This document shows, piece after piece, positions 1 to 12,603 of a stretch of 64,000 nucleotides of DNA. Origin of the DNA: Symbiodinium natans (Eukaryota > Sar > Dinophyceae > Suessiales > Symbiodiniaceae); the NCBI GenBank assembly GCA_905221605.1, contig CAJNDS010000115.1:1-64000 (forward strand), written 5' to 3'. The notes under the pieces were generated by a model that was given only the letters and a program-made list of their open reading frames with translations, ran no database searches and was not told where the DNA came from. The position numbers and the translations under genes were made by a program. Each line of letters starts with the position of its first letter. The stretch's first letter is position 1.

Positions 1-174
1 AGAAGAGAGAAGAGAGAAGAAGAGAGAAGAGAGAAGAAGAGAGAAGAGAGAAGAAGAGAGAAGAGAGAAGAGAGAAGAGAGAAGAGAGAAGAGAGAAGAG
101 AGAAGGGAGAAGAGAGAAGAGAGAAGAGAGAAGAGAGAAGAGAGAAGAGAGAAGAGAGAAGAGAGAAGAGAAAG
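1..174. repeat. GA-rich microsatellite (GAGAGAA/AAGAGA)n
   Basis: The left edge is an almost pure purine tract built of AGAGAGA and AGAAGAG units with few interruptions. It runs off the left edge, so its full length is unknown. No coding potential. Confidence 0.95.
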
Positions 175-235
175 GATGAGATGTTTCCTTGCGTGTTCAT
201 GTTTTTACTTCCCAGGATCAGAGCTGAACAGATCT

Positions 236-1410
236 AGAGGAGAGGAGAGGGAGTTTCTTCTTTTCCGCTTATTTATCCGTTGTTTCTCAAGAAAACAGAG
301 AGAGATGCACTCTTGTCCAGTACGGTGCCTTCCTCTCTGGTTGACTGAGAAAAGACAAGATCAAGGACATCAAAGGGACAGGGAAACCAATCTATCCCTA
401 AAAAAGGAACAGAAGACATAGGATCGCAGGCAAATGAGAGCGAACACGGGAAATCAACCCTGCTCCAGGGAAGAGGGAGCCTCCTTCTGCAACGGACAAA
501 ACAAAGCTTTCTTCCCTTTCTCTTAGCACTCTTGTCAGTTCCATGCACTTTTCTTTCTCTTGTCTGTTCCTGGCCCCTTCTTCTTGTATAAAAGTTCTTC
601 TGCCCTGCAAGAAAACAGCCAGAGCGGAGAATCGGAGAGGAGGGGGAGTCTCTTCCCAGTCTTATGTACCCAGTCTTCTCAATAAGAAAAGAGAGAGAGG
701 AGCACTCTTGTCCAGCTTCCCTCCTACTGTGTCTTCCTCTCTCGCTGACTGAGAAAAGACAAGATCAAGGACAGCGCAGGGGTTTTTTCGTTTATCTATC
801 CCTTTGAATCTCCTCAAAAAAAGGAACAGAAGACATAGGAGCGCAGGAGAGAAAGAAGGCAAACGGGAGCGAACACGGGAAATCAACCCTGCTCCACGGG
901 GAGAGGGAGCCCCCTTTCTGCAATGGACAAAACAAAGCTTCTTGTTTTCACTCTCTTTCCCTCGGTTTTTGTCAAAAAGAGAAGAGAGAAGCACTCTTGT
1001 CAGCTCCTTGCACTTTCTCTCTGGTGTCTGTTCCTGGTTCCTCTTCTTATATAAAAGTTCTTCTCCTCTGCAAGATAAGAGCCAAAGCAGAGATTCAGAC
1101 AGGAGGGGAGTCTCTTCTCAGTCTTATGTGCCCAGTCATCTCAATAAAGAGAGAGAAGCATTCTTGCCCATGCGTTGTTGTTTCCCTTCTACTGTCCATT
1201 CCTCTCTCGCAGAGTGCAGACTGAGAAAAGACAAGATTAATTTAGGACAGCCAAAGTGGGGACAGGGAAACCTTATTTGTCCTCTTTAGTAGCTTAGCAC
1301 TTCCCTTGAATACCTACAATCGACAAAATTAGAGACATAGGAACAAGGGACAGAAAGAAAACAAAAGAGATGGTATAAGGGAACTCAGCCGCTGCAGGGG
1401 AGGAGGTCCC
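236..1410. repeat. Three imperfect tandem copies of a ~400-470 bp unit
   Basis: The landmark GACTGAGAAAAGACAAGAT recurs near 343, 747 and 1218. It is flanked each time by the same order of blocks: GAGTCTCTTC..CAGTCTTATG, a GCACTCTTGTCCAG block, a block with GAACACGGGAAATCAACCC, and a TATAAAAGTTCTTCT block. The copies have diverged by indels. Short ORFs inside are not conserved between copies, so this is treated as non-coding tandem duplication. Confidence 0.75.
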
Positions 1411-2375
1411 TTCTTGCAACGAACGTGGCGATTTTGCGAAAGGCTGAAAGTTAATGGTCTACCTGCTTTAGTCGGGGCCCCTCTACTAAGTCATTTTGGC
1501 TGGGCTATTCAAGTGGCTGGCCTGCAACCCAACCATTTGGTCTCTGACACTGCTCCTGCCTGTCCGAAACGTGTTGCCTTGCCTTTTGCTTGCGGCCTCT
1601 TTGCTGCCGTTGCATTTCGACCCACAGTGTGCCATTGTGCGAAGCTGCACGCCCGCTCTCCCATCAGAAATCGCGCGAGTCGCATAGATGAGCTTGAAAA
1701 GAAAACCCTAGACACTTCACCGTAAACCCTACACGTGAAACCCTAAATGCTCCACAAGGGGCGGGTCCCTATAGGGTTTCAGGTTTGTAGTCCCCACACC
1801 TTGAAGCCTTATAGGGTTTATTGTTCAACCATGAACCCCAGACCTTTCAGATTCACCGTGTATTTAACAACAAGAATGTTTCACAGTAATTTTCATTCGA
1901 GCACCTGGGTATATCGTTGTTATTCCGTTTTGCGGGGCGTTCGCGTGCACGGGGCATGAACGGGCATGAACTCGCATGCACGGGCATGAATTCAAAAAAT
2001 GAAGTATCTGCTCACAGTATTCTCGTGATACCATGTCCGAATGTTTCATAATCTTTTTAAAAAACAACCTATCCCAAGAATAGGTTCCCACGGCGTCCTC
2101 TCCCCTAGAGCTTAGGGGTAGGTCTTTGGGGTTCAGTGCGAAAGAAACACACGGTGTAGTCTCTCTGTTTCGCCTCTAGGGAGGTAGGTAGGCTCTTGTT
2201 TTATTATATTTCTTGTTTTTCGGGCTTAGGGTTTAGGGTTAGGGTTTAGTGTTGGGGTTTTGAAGCAGTCTTCAGAGGAGCGTGATGGCCCTATTCGATA
2301 ACTCTGTTAATCGTAGCAGTAGTATAGGCTAGTATGAAACAAAGAAAGAGGTCAAATCATACATAAAGGTTCCTG
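1411..2375. other. No gene recognised; degenerate telomere-like strings
   Basis: No ORF here resembles a known protein. Degenerate telomere-like pieces occur at about 1706-1830 (ACCCTA, AAACCCTA) and 2221-2260 (TTAGGGTTTAGGGTTAGGG). A short GGGCATGAAC-type tandem repeat lies at 1958-1990. Confidence 0.6.
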
Positions 2376-2379
2376 CCTC

Positions 2380-2380
2380 A

Positions 2381-2415
<35 letters not shown>

Positions 2416-2442
2416 GTATATATATGAAAACAGAGACATGTG

Positions 2443-2507
<65 letters not shown>

Positions 2508-2616
2508 TACATATAGTATATGTACATATACATATACCTGTACATATACAGAAACAAATACATATACATATACATATACATATACATGTACATAGACATG
2601 TACATATACATATACT
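2380..2616. repeat. TA and ACATAC/ACATAT microsatellites
   Basis: A (TA)n run at about 2380-2425 is followed by (ACATAC)n at about 2447-2508 and mixed ACATAT/ACATGT repeats to about 2616. Minus-strand ORFs rich in Cys, Met and Tyr across it are artefacts of the repeat. Confidence 0.95.
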
Positions 2617-2639
2617 CATTGACGTTAAACTGAAATAAA

Positions 2640-5600
2640 TAAGCTGGCTGAAAACCCAGAACAATAACAACAAACAAAAAAAATGGTTGGACTGCCCGCA
2701 GGCCCGAAAAATGAAAACAAACGGAAACTTTCCTGCGGGCCCGGAAACTGCATCTTCGACTCCACAGCAAAGACGGCCCATTTGTCAAGCACTATTCAGT
2801 CATTTTGCCCGCAACCCGCTTTATTTTCTCAGTGAAATGCAAATATACCGAGTTGCCTTTCTGCAAAAGGTAAAACCTGAATGGTGGCTGGCGACCGAAT
2901 GGACTGTCATTGCTGCGGAGCTGGACCATTCTGTGCATGCTTTCTTGCTTTGGGCTTTGGGATTTCCAAGAACATTCAGTCTTGTAAAGGAATTACATTA
3001 CATAAGCTTATCACTACGAAGCCTGAATCCGTCCTGCCAGTCGGACGCCATGACCAGCAGACGTTCTCCTTCCTGCAGCGCTTCATGAAGCCACAAAAGG
3101 CATTCACACAGCACATGCGACAGCCAATAGCTAGCCGAGCACCCGGCCAGCAGCAGCCGATCATCTGGTGGGGCAAGCTCGATGCGCGTTCCAAAAGCAC
3201 CCTGCACCTTCTGTTTGGCCTCACAGCTTTCCATAGATATATACAGGCCTAGCAGTTTGTATGTGGCCGTCTGCAGGGGCTTGCGGGGGCCTGGACACCA
3301 ATGCAGACGGCCTTGTCAAAGGCAGCACAGGCCTCTTTAAAGGTTTGCCAGCCATCCTGCCGGTCCACGACCTCTGAGCTGATCTGCTCTCCGACCAGTC
3401 TGACCATCTCAAATTTGAAGCACTTGCAGGGTCGACTGAGAATCAGCCAAGGCTCGTAGAGCTCATCACCAGCTGTGAAGGAGCAAAGATCCGCAAAACA
3501 CGTCCCTGCATGGGACTGCCGGGCGAGAACTCCCCAGAAAAGCCACATTGACAGCTACCAGCTGCACTGCCCCACCTATAACATGATTTGTGGCAAGTAG
3601 ACTTAGCACGTGGTTGGAGGCCGCGCGGGCATGTATGACCTGCACAACAGCGACAGTGACTGAACGCAGTCTTCAAGCCTTCAAGCAATTGTGGTGAGCT
3701 GGCTAAGAGTATGTTGTGAACTTATGGTTTGAGTATTAGAGTGGAAGTAGCCGATGATGGCCAGGAATAGCCCAACTGAAGTCCAGCTGATTCATGAGAC
3801 AATAGTAAAAAGAAGCAATGATTCATCCAACCCATCGTGCGATTAAATGGAAAATAAACATTGCAGTGTTACCAAAAACTTTCACCGCTTTTACGAGAAG
3901 CTCGATTCTGCCCTTAGAGGGCGTTACCGACATCATCGTCTGTGGTTTGCTGCGCTGAATCCGTTCGCTTTGTGAGTCACTTGAAACTAAAGATAAAGAG
4001 GGCGTCATTTGTGCTAAAGTCTTTTGCTTGAATAATCGGCGAACGAGGTGAATGCGAAACCTTGACTTGCAAAAACTACAAATCAAATTTGCTTCATTGG
4101 TTCGATGCTTGAGTGATTTTCAAAACACGTCAGCTTATGAGGCTATCTTTGCACGTCAACAGCAAGGAAGCCAAGCACATGAAAACAGTAAACCAAAGGA
4201 CGACCTGCGTTTCAAAGGATTTCGAACTGGCTAGTGAGGACTCCGAACCTCTGTTTCCTAGCTCAATAACACACGGAGTGTCTACATCAATTTTGGAAAT
4301 GAAGCAAAAAACAGGCGTTCACAGGATTGGTTCTTTGGTAGCTCTCAGAGTGTCTTGATGGAGATGCGAGAACACCAATCATTTACAAGTTTGAATGGAA
4401 CAGCCCCTTGATGATGGGCGGTGGAATGAAATTTGCTGCAGACTCCGCTCTCCTGGCTCATAAGGTCGATAGGATGACACTGATGACACTACAGTTTCCA
4501 TGACGAGCTTCTGGTGTGTGAGTCGTGAGGATGGTACACAGGCCCTTTGATGGGGTGACTGTGAATTTCATGCCCATCTGCTCGCTCGCTTAGAATTATG
4601 TTACAAACTTGGGCATGACTTGTAGTAACTTCTCGAGCTCATGAACAAGAAGAAACTACACCACGAGACAGGCAGATTCACGAGCCAGGCTGCAGTCCTC
4701 TGTTTGAAAAGGACATGACCGCGACTGCTATGGCCGCCACATTGCCATTTAACAGCACCGACAAAAAACTGCACACACGAGCGGACGTGAGCAGGTGAAT
4801 TCCTGAGTGCAAACACTCAAAAGACAAAGCTCAGTAACAAATGCAGGCTCCTGGACTTCAGGACGTTACGGGGCAAATTGGTGTGATTATGTCAAAGGAT
4901 GGGCACTGAATCGGGGCGGCTACGTAGTTCTGAATCGTGGCTCGTTCAATGTCAACGGCAGCTAGTGAAACTGAGACCCTGAGCATGAAAAGCACCACTT
5001 CAGTAGGTCACAAGGCATCAAATCAAAGGCCTCAGTACGAGCGTGCAATCGCCGGAGAACTTTAGCCACCTCCTGTACTTGCACCTGTTCCCCACGCTTC
5101 AACACACACACACACACACCTGACTTGACGGTGGAAGCCGCTGATTTCGCGAGAACAAATGGCCTCTGAAAAGATTTGGCATGTAACAGGCTGCCGCAGC
5201 GAAGACAATGCCACCACAATTCGGATCTCGGTGTGTTTCGGTGCGTTCAGGCAATGCTGAGAACAAACAAGAGCCGAAAAAAATGAAGCCCACCGTCTCG
5301 AGATCTGCAAAGTTCGGGTCCCCGTGGTGAGAAAGTATAATAATTTCCTGCAGGCAATGTTTCATGTTTTCAAAGTCAAAAAGGCGGATCAGATGCCCAC
5401 GTCCTGTGCACGACTGGCTCCGGCTCGGTCCAACGAATCCGTGTCGTGCGCGATGCCCTGCCGAATCTTCAGGGAGCTCAGCATGCGCCAGCGCCTGCAC
5501 TGCAAAACAAGACAAAGCCAGATCAGAGCCGACAAAAACAAAAAAAAGGCTGTAGTGACTCTAAAAGAAAATACAACATAATACAACAAGACAGATTTTG

Positions 5601-6235
5601 GAGAAGGTTCTGCTCAAAGCGGGCCACGGTCCCGGTCCTGCGGTTTCTGCGCTGAACGCTGAACGGAGAAGACCGGGGAGACTCCCTGCTAGGAAGCAGA
5701 TGAAAGCAGCACAGAAGGCGAAGTGCAGAGCACAAGCAACGGAGCAAGGCAATCACAACGACGCAGAGCAACACGACCACGAGCACAAAACTGCAGCTGG
5801 GGTAAAACACGTGACAGAAAAGCCCGCTGCGAAAGGCGACGCATGCACCCTTGTGGGACTATGCATTTCCCCGTCCTCATGCCCAACGACTGTTTCGTAA
5901 GTTTGTAGCACGGCAAGCTTCAAGTAGTTTCAAAAGTGGTGGTATCTGTCTTCGGCCTGTTTGTTTTATAGGAGGGAGTGGAGCTTTGTTTCTGGTGAGC
6001 GGCGGGGGACAACCAGCGAACCCTCAGCCCTTACGTTCCATCCAATGAGACCCAATAACACACTGTAGAACCCAACAAAACAGCGAAACCCTAACAAACT
6101 AGACGCCCTGAATCCCGAACCCGAACCCCTGGTCTGTAAGGCTACTTAGCCACTTAGCAACAAATAATCACAGCCAAGGCAGCAACATCAGCAAGACCAG
6201 AAATCTGAACCTTCTTTGGCACCACCACGAAAAAT
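2640..6235. other. Long stretch with no recognised gene
   Basis: Many short ORFs occur on both strands, none with a motif I can name. A (CA)n tract lies at 5101-5119. Composition is less GC-rich than the retroelement on the right. Short exons of a spliced gene could be hidden here. Confidence 0.4.
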
Positions 6236-6239
6236 ATTC

Positions 6240-7241
6240 CGAGATGCCTGTCGAAAAAGCTCATGTGCTCCCAGAGCTGGAGAAAGTACTGCTGTATATC
6301 CTGGTGCATCTCGGCTTGGTCTCGGTCAGCCTTAGACGCGTTAAAGGTTCAGGGTTGCTGCAACGGCCAGGTCAGCGCAGAAGTAGATGCAATATGATGC
6401 AATGGCTAGGTCAAAAGGAAGAGGGGCCTAGGGGCCAGTACAACAACAGGATATCGCTGCCCACTCGCGTGGAAAGCTTCAAAGAGCTCATTGAGGAGGT
6501 AAAGCGTCTTCTCGCTCCATCCGAGAACCAAGACATGCCGTCCAAACCACACTCGGCTCCGGGTTCTGGTCCAAGTATCCATGGAAGACCGAATCCATTC
6601 TACCTTAGAAGCTTTCATCCTTCCGAAGATTCTGAGGTTAAGGCAAGTGCCTGCTCTGCCAAATGCATAACTACTCAGGTTTGTCTGGGGGTGCCACAAT
6701 GATGCCAAGGAAAGTCCTCGTCCAAGTCTACTCGCGCAAATTTGCACTGCTTGGATGCAACCATCCATGCTCAACCGACGTGCCGCCAAGCTTCAGGTTG
6801 TATAGAAAACCGAGCACCGAAAATATTAGTGCAGCCAGTTTGACTTTGATCGGCGCGTCGGCTGCTACTCCTCGAAGGGCAGATTGACACATTCAACTAC
6901 GACGCATCCACGTTACACGAAATTCAGGCGTGCTGGTCCTGTCTGTGTACCGGGATCGAAGAACAACCCCCAAGACATCCACATGCTTTCTTCCCAGGAT
7001 GACCCAGCATTTGGATCCCCACCCACAGATGACCAAACTGCCTCGGCATTGCGGTGCTCACTTCGAAAAAGAGGGCTCCAGTCTCATAAAGCCAAGTCGC
7101 TGTGCCTGAAAGAATCAACACAACGGCACCCACCTGGGCTGGACAAGACACTTGTAACCATGCGCAGACCTTCAGACCAACTGCCACGGCTGAATTTTTA
7201 GGAGCTGGCAACAAGAGAAACAAGCTGACCATTGGGATCAC
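6240..7241 (-). pseudogene. Possible CASTOR/POLLUX-like ion-channel gene fragment
   Basis: Minus-strand ORF 6789-6406 contains GRHVLVLGWSEKTLYLLNEL followed by a VVVLAP strand. This is the pattern of the first beta-alpha unit of the RCK-type domain in CASTOR/POLLUX channels (family pattern N-H-x-x-I-L-G-W-S-D-K). Further along the strand, about 6360-6240, another frame reads DQAEMHQDIQQYF and then VPKKVQISGLADVAALAVII, which could be the next RCK segments after an intron. Upstream, ORF 7241-6924 has hydrophobic stretches (VGAVVLILSGTATWLY) and HLWVGIQMLGHPG, plausibly membrane and pore-like parts. Stop codons interrupt the stretch between these blocks. It could be a spliced gene or a decayed copy. 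The RCK match is moderate and the membrane part is weak. Confidence 0.4.
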
Positions 7242-7249
7242 CTTGCAGC

Positions 7250-10200
7250 CAGTCTCGCCTCAAAAGCATAACAACGTTGGGAGCCACCTCATACCCATCA
7301 CATAACGCTAATGACTACTTGTGGCTTTGACGGGTTCAACCCTTTTTGGCCATCGTCGCACTGTTGCGCCGCTGTCAAGAAACGCTACTACAAAGCATTC
7401 TTTACATCTTGTTGTTCAATAAGGAAGCGACCATCTTCGGAAGGCAAACCACGTTTCCAGCGCTTCTGCACATCATGATCACGTATACAAGCCTGTAGCT
7501 TTTGAAACATGCGCCTTCCTCTACAAATGCCTCGGCAGCAAGAGCAACACGTTCTCCTGCCAGTCCAGAATGTTCGTGTCTGGCCTTAGGCTCTGCAAGC
7601 TTCCGGTGAGAGCACCCCACACCCAAAGAAGTTTCAAAATAAACAGAACAAAACCGCAGACCTCAGGCAAAGCACCTTCTCGGAGGCGTTCCTTGTCCCT
7701 TTGGACGGCATCTCCCCAGGCCTGGGCCATCACCTGTCGTGACCGTGTCAAGACCATCGTCACCCACCACAAAGTGCTCCCACAAACCATACGGCATGCC
7801 TTTGAGTTGTGCCAGTAGATTGCCAGGCCGTCCACGACATTCGGCTCATCCTTTTCCTCTTTGTCAAGCCGCGCAGCCCACGCAAGGCTTGCAAGGCCGA
7901 ACAAGCGAAAAGGTGGCTTTAGTGGACCAACTCGGCTGATTGGGAGTAAACAGCAGCGGCATGGCCCAAAGAGCAAAGCAGGTCTCCGACAAGCGCCCCG
8001 TGTGCAAAAATGTGCGGGGATCTCGGAAAATCTCGAGGCCCAAAAAACATTGAAAGAACTCCAAACAAACAAAAACTTTCGAGGAGCCTCTGTGGGGGTT
8101 CCTCTCTCCAAACAACTCTCTCGCCAAAGAGCACAGAGAGAGTCAGGGATGCGCTTGTTTTTGCACACTTCGCTTCTGCCCGACGACCTAGTAGGAATGA
8201 ATGTTCGAAAACCAAGTTTCCACTCTGTGACAACAAGCCGCTACCCCTGTGGGATATGGAAAGTGCAGATCCACGTCCAGGAGTGTCTAGGTTAACCACG
8301 CGCAGCCCTAAATCATTATCCCTAAACTACCGTGAGCCCTAAGTGCTCTAAACGCCGTGTGGGCCTGTACAAGTCTGCGAAAGCTCGAACCACCGAATCT
8401 GGTTCGGCCTGGCTTGTAGCGGTAGGGCTCCTTCCTTCTTGCATAAACATGTAACATGAAAATATTATAAAAATAGATGTTATCTACACTTTTACACTTA
8501 TACCTATTGCGCGTGTATCATTTGTGAAGACATGTGTGGTACAGACTTTCTTCACACCAAGACGGCACTGACGGCGTTTTCCTTCACACGCAGCCAGCTC
8601 GTCTCTGATACGTCTGCCTTTCTGCGTCGGGGACCCGGCACTTTCATGCAGGCTCCAGAGTCCGGGTCCAGGCCAGGGGTTCCCAACCATAGCCCAGCCA
8701 GAATAAGGCCCCGCCTGCAGTGCAAGCGCCCGCTTGCCAAAGGGTCAGGCCCTTGGGTCCCACCTTGATCATGGACTGCGTGGCAATTGCGGAGAGACGG
8801 CTTGGAAGAATGCTTTGCGCTACGATCTCGAATGATGCAGCCATGCCGGCACAGTCTCCAAAGGTTCAAAGAACAGGACATTTGTGGCCACCAAAGCCAT
8901 CATATAAAAAAACACAGCAATAGAATCCAATTTACCTCTGCTCTCGAACCATGGCACAACCTCGCAACTCCCGCACTTTCCCTGGACGAGAACTTCAGCG
9001 GCCTGACCAAGAGCTGTGCGCGAGAAAGTGCAAACCTTTAACACGAGCACAAGCTCTTGGCACATGAAACTTGAAGAACGAACCTAAAACATTACGAGGG
9101 AGGCCATCACCCGCATGTGGGTGCCCTGGATCGAACTGATACTAAGAGGATAACCTCTGCACCAGTCGGGCCCTGGCACAATCGCACCAACCGCAACTCT
9201 GGACACCAGAATGACACCAACCGCAATTCTGGATACGAATGAAGTGCAATTCTGCAACCTGACCCCCTAACCGGAATTGGTATTCGACCCTTTATTGGCA
9301 GCTAAAGATTTAATCCAAGCACAATTGCCTTTAATCTTGAAAGTCTTTTGCTTGCAGTAATGGTGCCTTCTGCAGCAAATCAGATTGCCGGTAAGAAGGC
9401 AAAGTGGATGTCATGTATGCAGACTTGCGTGCAGGCGTGTAAATTCTAAAGGCTAAGGCTAAGCGCAGCTTTTGCCAAGGCCGCCAACAAAGGTCGCCCT
9501 CACATTCAAACCGCAGCAGAAAGCTGCAAAATGCTGCAGCACTGGCCGGTTTTTGGTGGTCTGCCACTTACAAAGGAAGCCCTGTGGTCTGCACGGTGTA
9601 GCGCTCTGACAAAGGGCTTGGAGTTTGCCGGTTTGTGCTGCAAGCCAGAAATGGAAAGTTATTATGCAAAACAAAAGCAGCAGAAACTATTGATGGGCCA
9701 GGGCTTGGTATGATCAAGCACCAAGCTTCAAGCTAACCGGCCTTCTGAAGGCAGGCTAACAGGGCATGCGGACAAGTTCACGCGCTTCTACAAACCATTC
9801 TGCCAAGCTCTGCCTTCAAGGCACAGCATGCATTTCACAAATGGCAAGGCAACCACGGAGGCATAATTCTTCTTATCTTTGTCTTTACTAAAGCTCATTG
9901 CGCTCTTGAAAGACTAAGAAAGTAATTCGCAGGTTTCTTGGCACTAAGATTGCAACTTAAATTTAAAACTTGCACCCGAAGCCCGTGCTGCAAGTTCCAG
10001 CTGGCTCCATGCGTTTTTTAAACACACCACAAGCCGATTTGTGCCCACATGTGCCTGCAAAGCAGAGCGGACATGCCGCAAATGGACGAGCTATAACACA
10101 GCTTAAGCAAGTAAGTTCGGAAGCAGGTTTTTTACCCCGCCTCCCTTTCCCTCTAGATAAACTGTGCTTGCTTTGAAGCAAGCAATTCCTGCAGACGCTG

Positions 10201-10690
10201 CTAATGGTCAACAGATGTGTTTGCAAAACGCCTCTTGCAAACAAATTTGTTTTTTCCGTGTTTTGGGCCTTCTGGACAGATTGACACCCTCCAGCAATAG
10301 CAGCCCAAAAAAAATTTTTTTTCTAAACCCTGCCCCCTTTTTCTTTGCAATTATATGCTCTTTACATTGGGGACCAAAACTGAAGAATCGACAGGGTTGA
10401 GAAACCTAGAACGCAATGATTATCGGCCTTTGCCAAAAAGATTCACGACTGGCTTCTCTTGCTTACAATCCGCATGCTAAACACACACTTGTCTGCCACC
10501 AGATTCCGCCCTCAAGAAATTTTCCATTTGCACCGCGGGCCTAAGAGGCTGACAAAAGCCAAAAAAGGGTCCAATTTTGCCTATTAGTCGGGTTTCCAGA
10601 CTTAAAATTCAAATCGGGTAAAGAAATCTGGCATTGGCGGGGAACCGTGTTGAACAGGAAAATTTAAATTGCATCTAGAAAAATAAGTTT
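7250..10690. other. Mostly featureless; one unassigned minus ORF
   Basis: The longest ORF is 8168-7521 (minus, 215 aa). Near its C-terminus it has the hydrophobic stretch CGFVLFILKLLWVWGALTG, but I do not recognise it. It might be an upstream membrane exon of the possible channel gene at 7241-6240, which is speculative. A tRNA-like sequence at 9118-9182 is listed separately. Nothing else is supported. Confidence 0.35.
9118..9182 (-). other. tRNA-like sequence, possible tRNA-derived SINE head
   Basis: Read on the minus strand it has an A-box-like GACTGGTGCAGAGGTTA, a hairpin GAGGTTATCCTC, and a B-box-like CAGTTCGATCC. It ends with GGCACC, which can pair with GTGCC at its start. The T-stem does not pair well, so a functional tRNA is unlikely. 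A tRNA-derived SINE or decayed tRNA is the better reading. Confidence 0.3.
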
Positions 10691-10734
10691 AAGCGCATGA
10701 GCGGTAAGATCTTAATTAAAGGCGTGGGTGATGA

Positions 10735-10985
10735 ACCCCTGCCTGGAACGAACCCCTGGCGGGAACAAACCCCTGAATGGAACAAACCCCGGGCTGGAAC
10801 TTGCTCCGGGGTGGAACAAACCCCAAAAAAAATGTGCCTCCCCTGGCTGGAAGCAGCCCCTGGCTGGAAACAGTCCCTGGCTGGAAAACGGCCCTGGGCT
10901 GGAAACAGCCCCTGGCTGGAAACAGCCCCTGGCTGGAAACAGCCCCTGGCTGGAAACAGCCCCTGGCTGGAAACAGCCCCTTAAG
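10735..10985. repeat. 17-bp minisatellite (CCCCTGGCTGGAAACAG)n
   Basis: From about 10845 the unit GGCTGGAAACAGCCCCT repeats nearly perfectly. Older, looser copies (GGAACAAACCCC) run from 10735. Predicted Pro/Trp/Gly-rich ORFs on both strands are by-products of the period. Confidence 0.9.
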
Positions 10986-11100
10986 CCCCCTAAGCCCCCT
11001 GAGCCCCAAGCCCTAAGCCCTAAGCCCTAAGGCCTATGCCCTAAGCCGTAAGCCCTAAGCCCTAAGCCCCAAGCCCCAAGCCCCAAGCCTCCGGCCCTCC
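10986..11100. repeat. Telomere-related AAGCCCT/AAGCCCC tract
   Basis: Tandem CCTAAGCCCTAAGCCC and CCCCAAGCCCCAAG units resemble variant CCCTAAA telomere repeats, with T-to-C and A-to-G changes. The tract lies between the 17-bp minisatellite and the 164-bp satellite. Confidence 0.75.
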
Positions 11101-11109
11101 AAACACCCT

Positions 11110-12190
11110 CCAAATCCCACACACAACCAACCCGAAACCCCCAAGAAACCCAAAAGAAAGGAAATTGCGTGCTGAAGGCTCCATCCTTCCCCCTCAAACT
11201 GGAGAAACCCAAACCTCATATGAAAAAAAATTCGCAAAACAACCTCGCAAAATGTCTCGACTCCAAATACCCTCCAAATCCCACACACAACCAACCCGAA
11301 ACCCCCAAGAAACCCAAAAGAAAGGAAATTGCGTGCTGAAGGCTCCATCCTAAACCTTCAAACTGGAGAAACCCAAACCTCATATGAAAAAAAATTCGCA
11401 AAACAACCTCGCAAAATGTCTCGACTCCAAATACCCTCCAAATCCCACACACAACCAACCCGAAAACCCCCAAGAAACCCAAAAGAAAGGAAATTGCGTG
11501 CTGAAGGCTCCATCCGAAACCCTCAAACTGGAGAAACCCAAACCTCATATGAAAAAAATTCGCAAAACAACCTCGCAAAATGTCTCGACTCCAAATACCC
11601 TCCAAATCCCACACACAACCAACCCGAAACCCCCAAGAAACCCAAAAGAAAGGAAATTGCGTGCTGAAGGCTCCATCCTAAACCCTCAAACTGGAGAAAC
11701 CCAAACCTCATATGAAAAAAAATTCGCAAAACAACCCCCCAAAATGTCTCGACTCCAAATACCCTCCAAATCCCACACACAACCAACCCGAAACCCCCAA
11801 GAAACCCAAAAGAAAGGAAATTGCGTGCTGAAGGCTCCATCCTAAACCCTCAAACTGGAGAAACCCAAACCTCATATGAAAAAAAATTCGCAAAACAACC
11901 TCCCAAAATGTCTCGACTCCAAATACCCTCCAAATCCCAGTACGCTTTGCAAAGACCACCTTGCAGTTCTTGCCCACAAAACGGCTTTGCGTCTAAATGT
12001 GTAAGAGTTGCGCGGTTTCACACACAACCAACCCGAAACCCCCAAGAAACCCAAAAGAAAGGAAATTGCGTGCTGAAAGCTCCATCCTAAACCCTCAAAC
12101 TGGAGAAACCCAAACCTCATATGAAAAAAATTCGCAAAACAACCTTCCAAAATGTCTCGACTCCAAATACCCTCCATCCCACACACAACC
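11110..12190. repeat. ~164-bp satellite, about seven tandem units
   Basis: The landmark GGAAATTGCGTGCTGAAGGC starts at 11160, 11324, 11489, 11652, 11816 and (slightly changed) 12061. The first four steps are 163-165 bp. The last step is 245 bp because one unit carries an insertion of about 81 bp at 11938-12019. Each unit ends with AAATCCCACACACAACC. ORFs on both strands across the array follow the period and are not taken as genes. Confidence 0.93.
11938..12019. other. ~81-bp insertion inside one satellite unit
   Basis: The unit reads AAATCCCA, then about 81 bp unrelated to the satellite (starting GTACGCTTTGCAAAG, ending TTGCGCGGTTT), then resumes at CACACACAACC. No clear terminal inverted repeat or target duplication is visible, so its nature is unknown. 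It could be a small MITE-like insertion. Confidence 0.6.
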
Positions 12191-12603
12191 CGGATTTCTA
12201 CATTACTGCTGCTGTCCTTACTTGGCCATGGGGATCGTAGCTCAAGTAACACACCAGGACGGGCTGCAGGTTTGTGCACGGCTGGCACAGGCACTGCGTA
12301 AGGTACAGACACTGCGTGAGGTGGTTCAATCGGTGCACAGCAGCTCCACCATCTGGAGGTTGGACAGCCTCTTCAGGCAGGCTGTTATTAGTTGGAATGT
12401 TACCTTGCTGTGTACCTTTAACACTATTGGCCTTGCCAAGCACACAATTGGTGCATTGGCTTACCAAACGTCTGTGCTGGTTGGCGCCGGCACAGAGGCA
12501 ACTGTCACCCGCAAGGGTGGAAGCGGCTGTGCGCCGCAAAATGCTTTCAAACTGTTCTTGCATTGCTTCAGGCACCACACTATCTGAGCAAAGACTCTGG
12601 CAT

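Noticed and set aside
2329-2788. Cys/Met/Tyr-repeat ORFs on the minus strand
   Set aside because: Explained by the ACATAC/TA microsatellite.
11110-12190. CRISPR array
   Set aside because: Repeats are contiguous 164-bp satellite units without short direct repeats and unique spacers, and the genome is eukaryotic.
11216-12312. ORFs over the satellite at 11.1-12.2 kb on both strands
   Set aside because: They follow the ~164-bp period, and frame changes occur with each indel. No recognisable domain.
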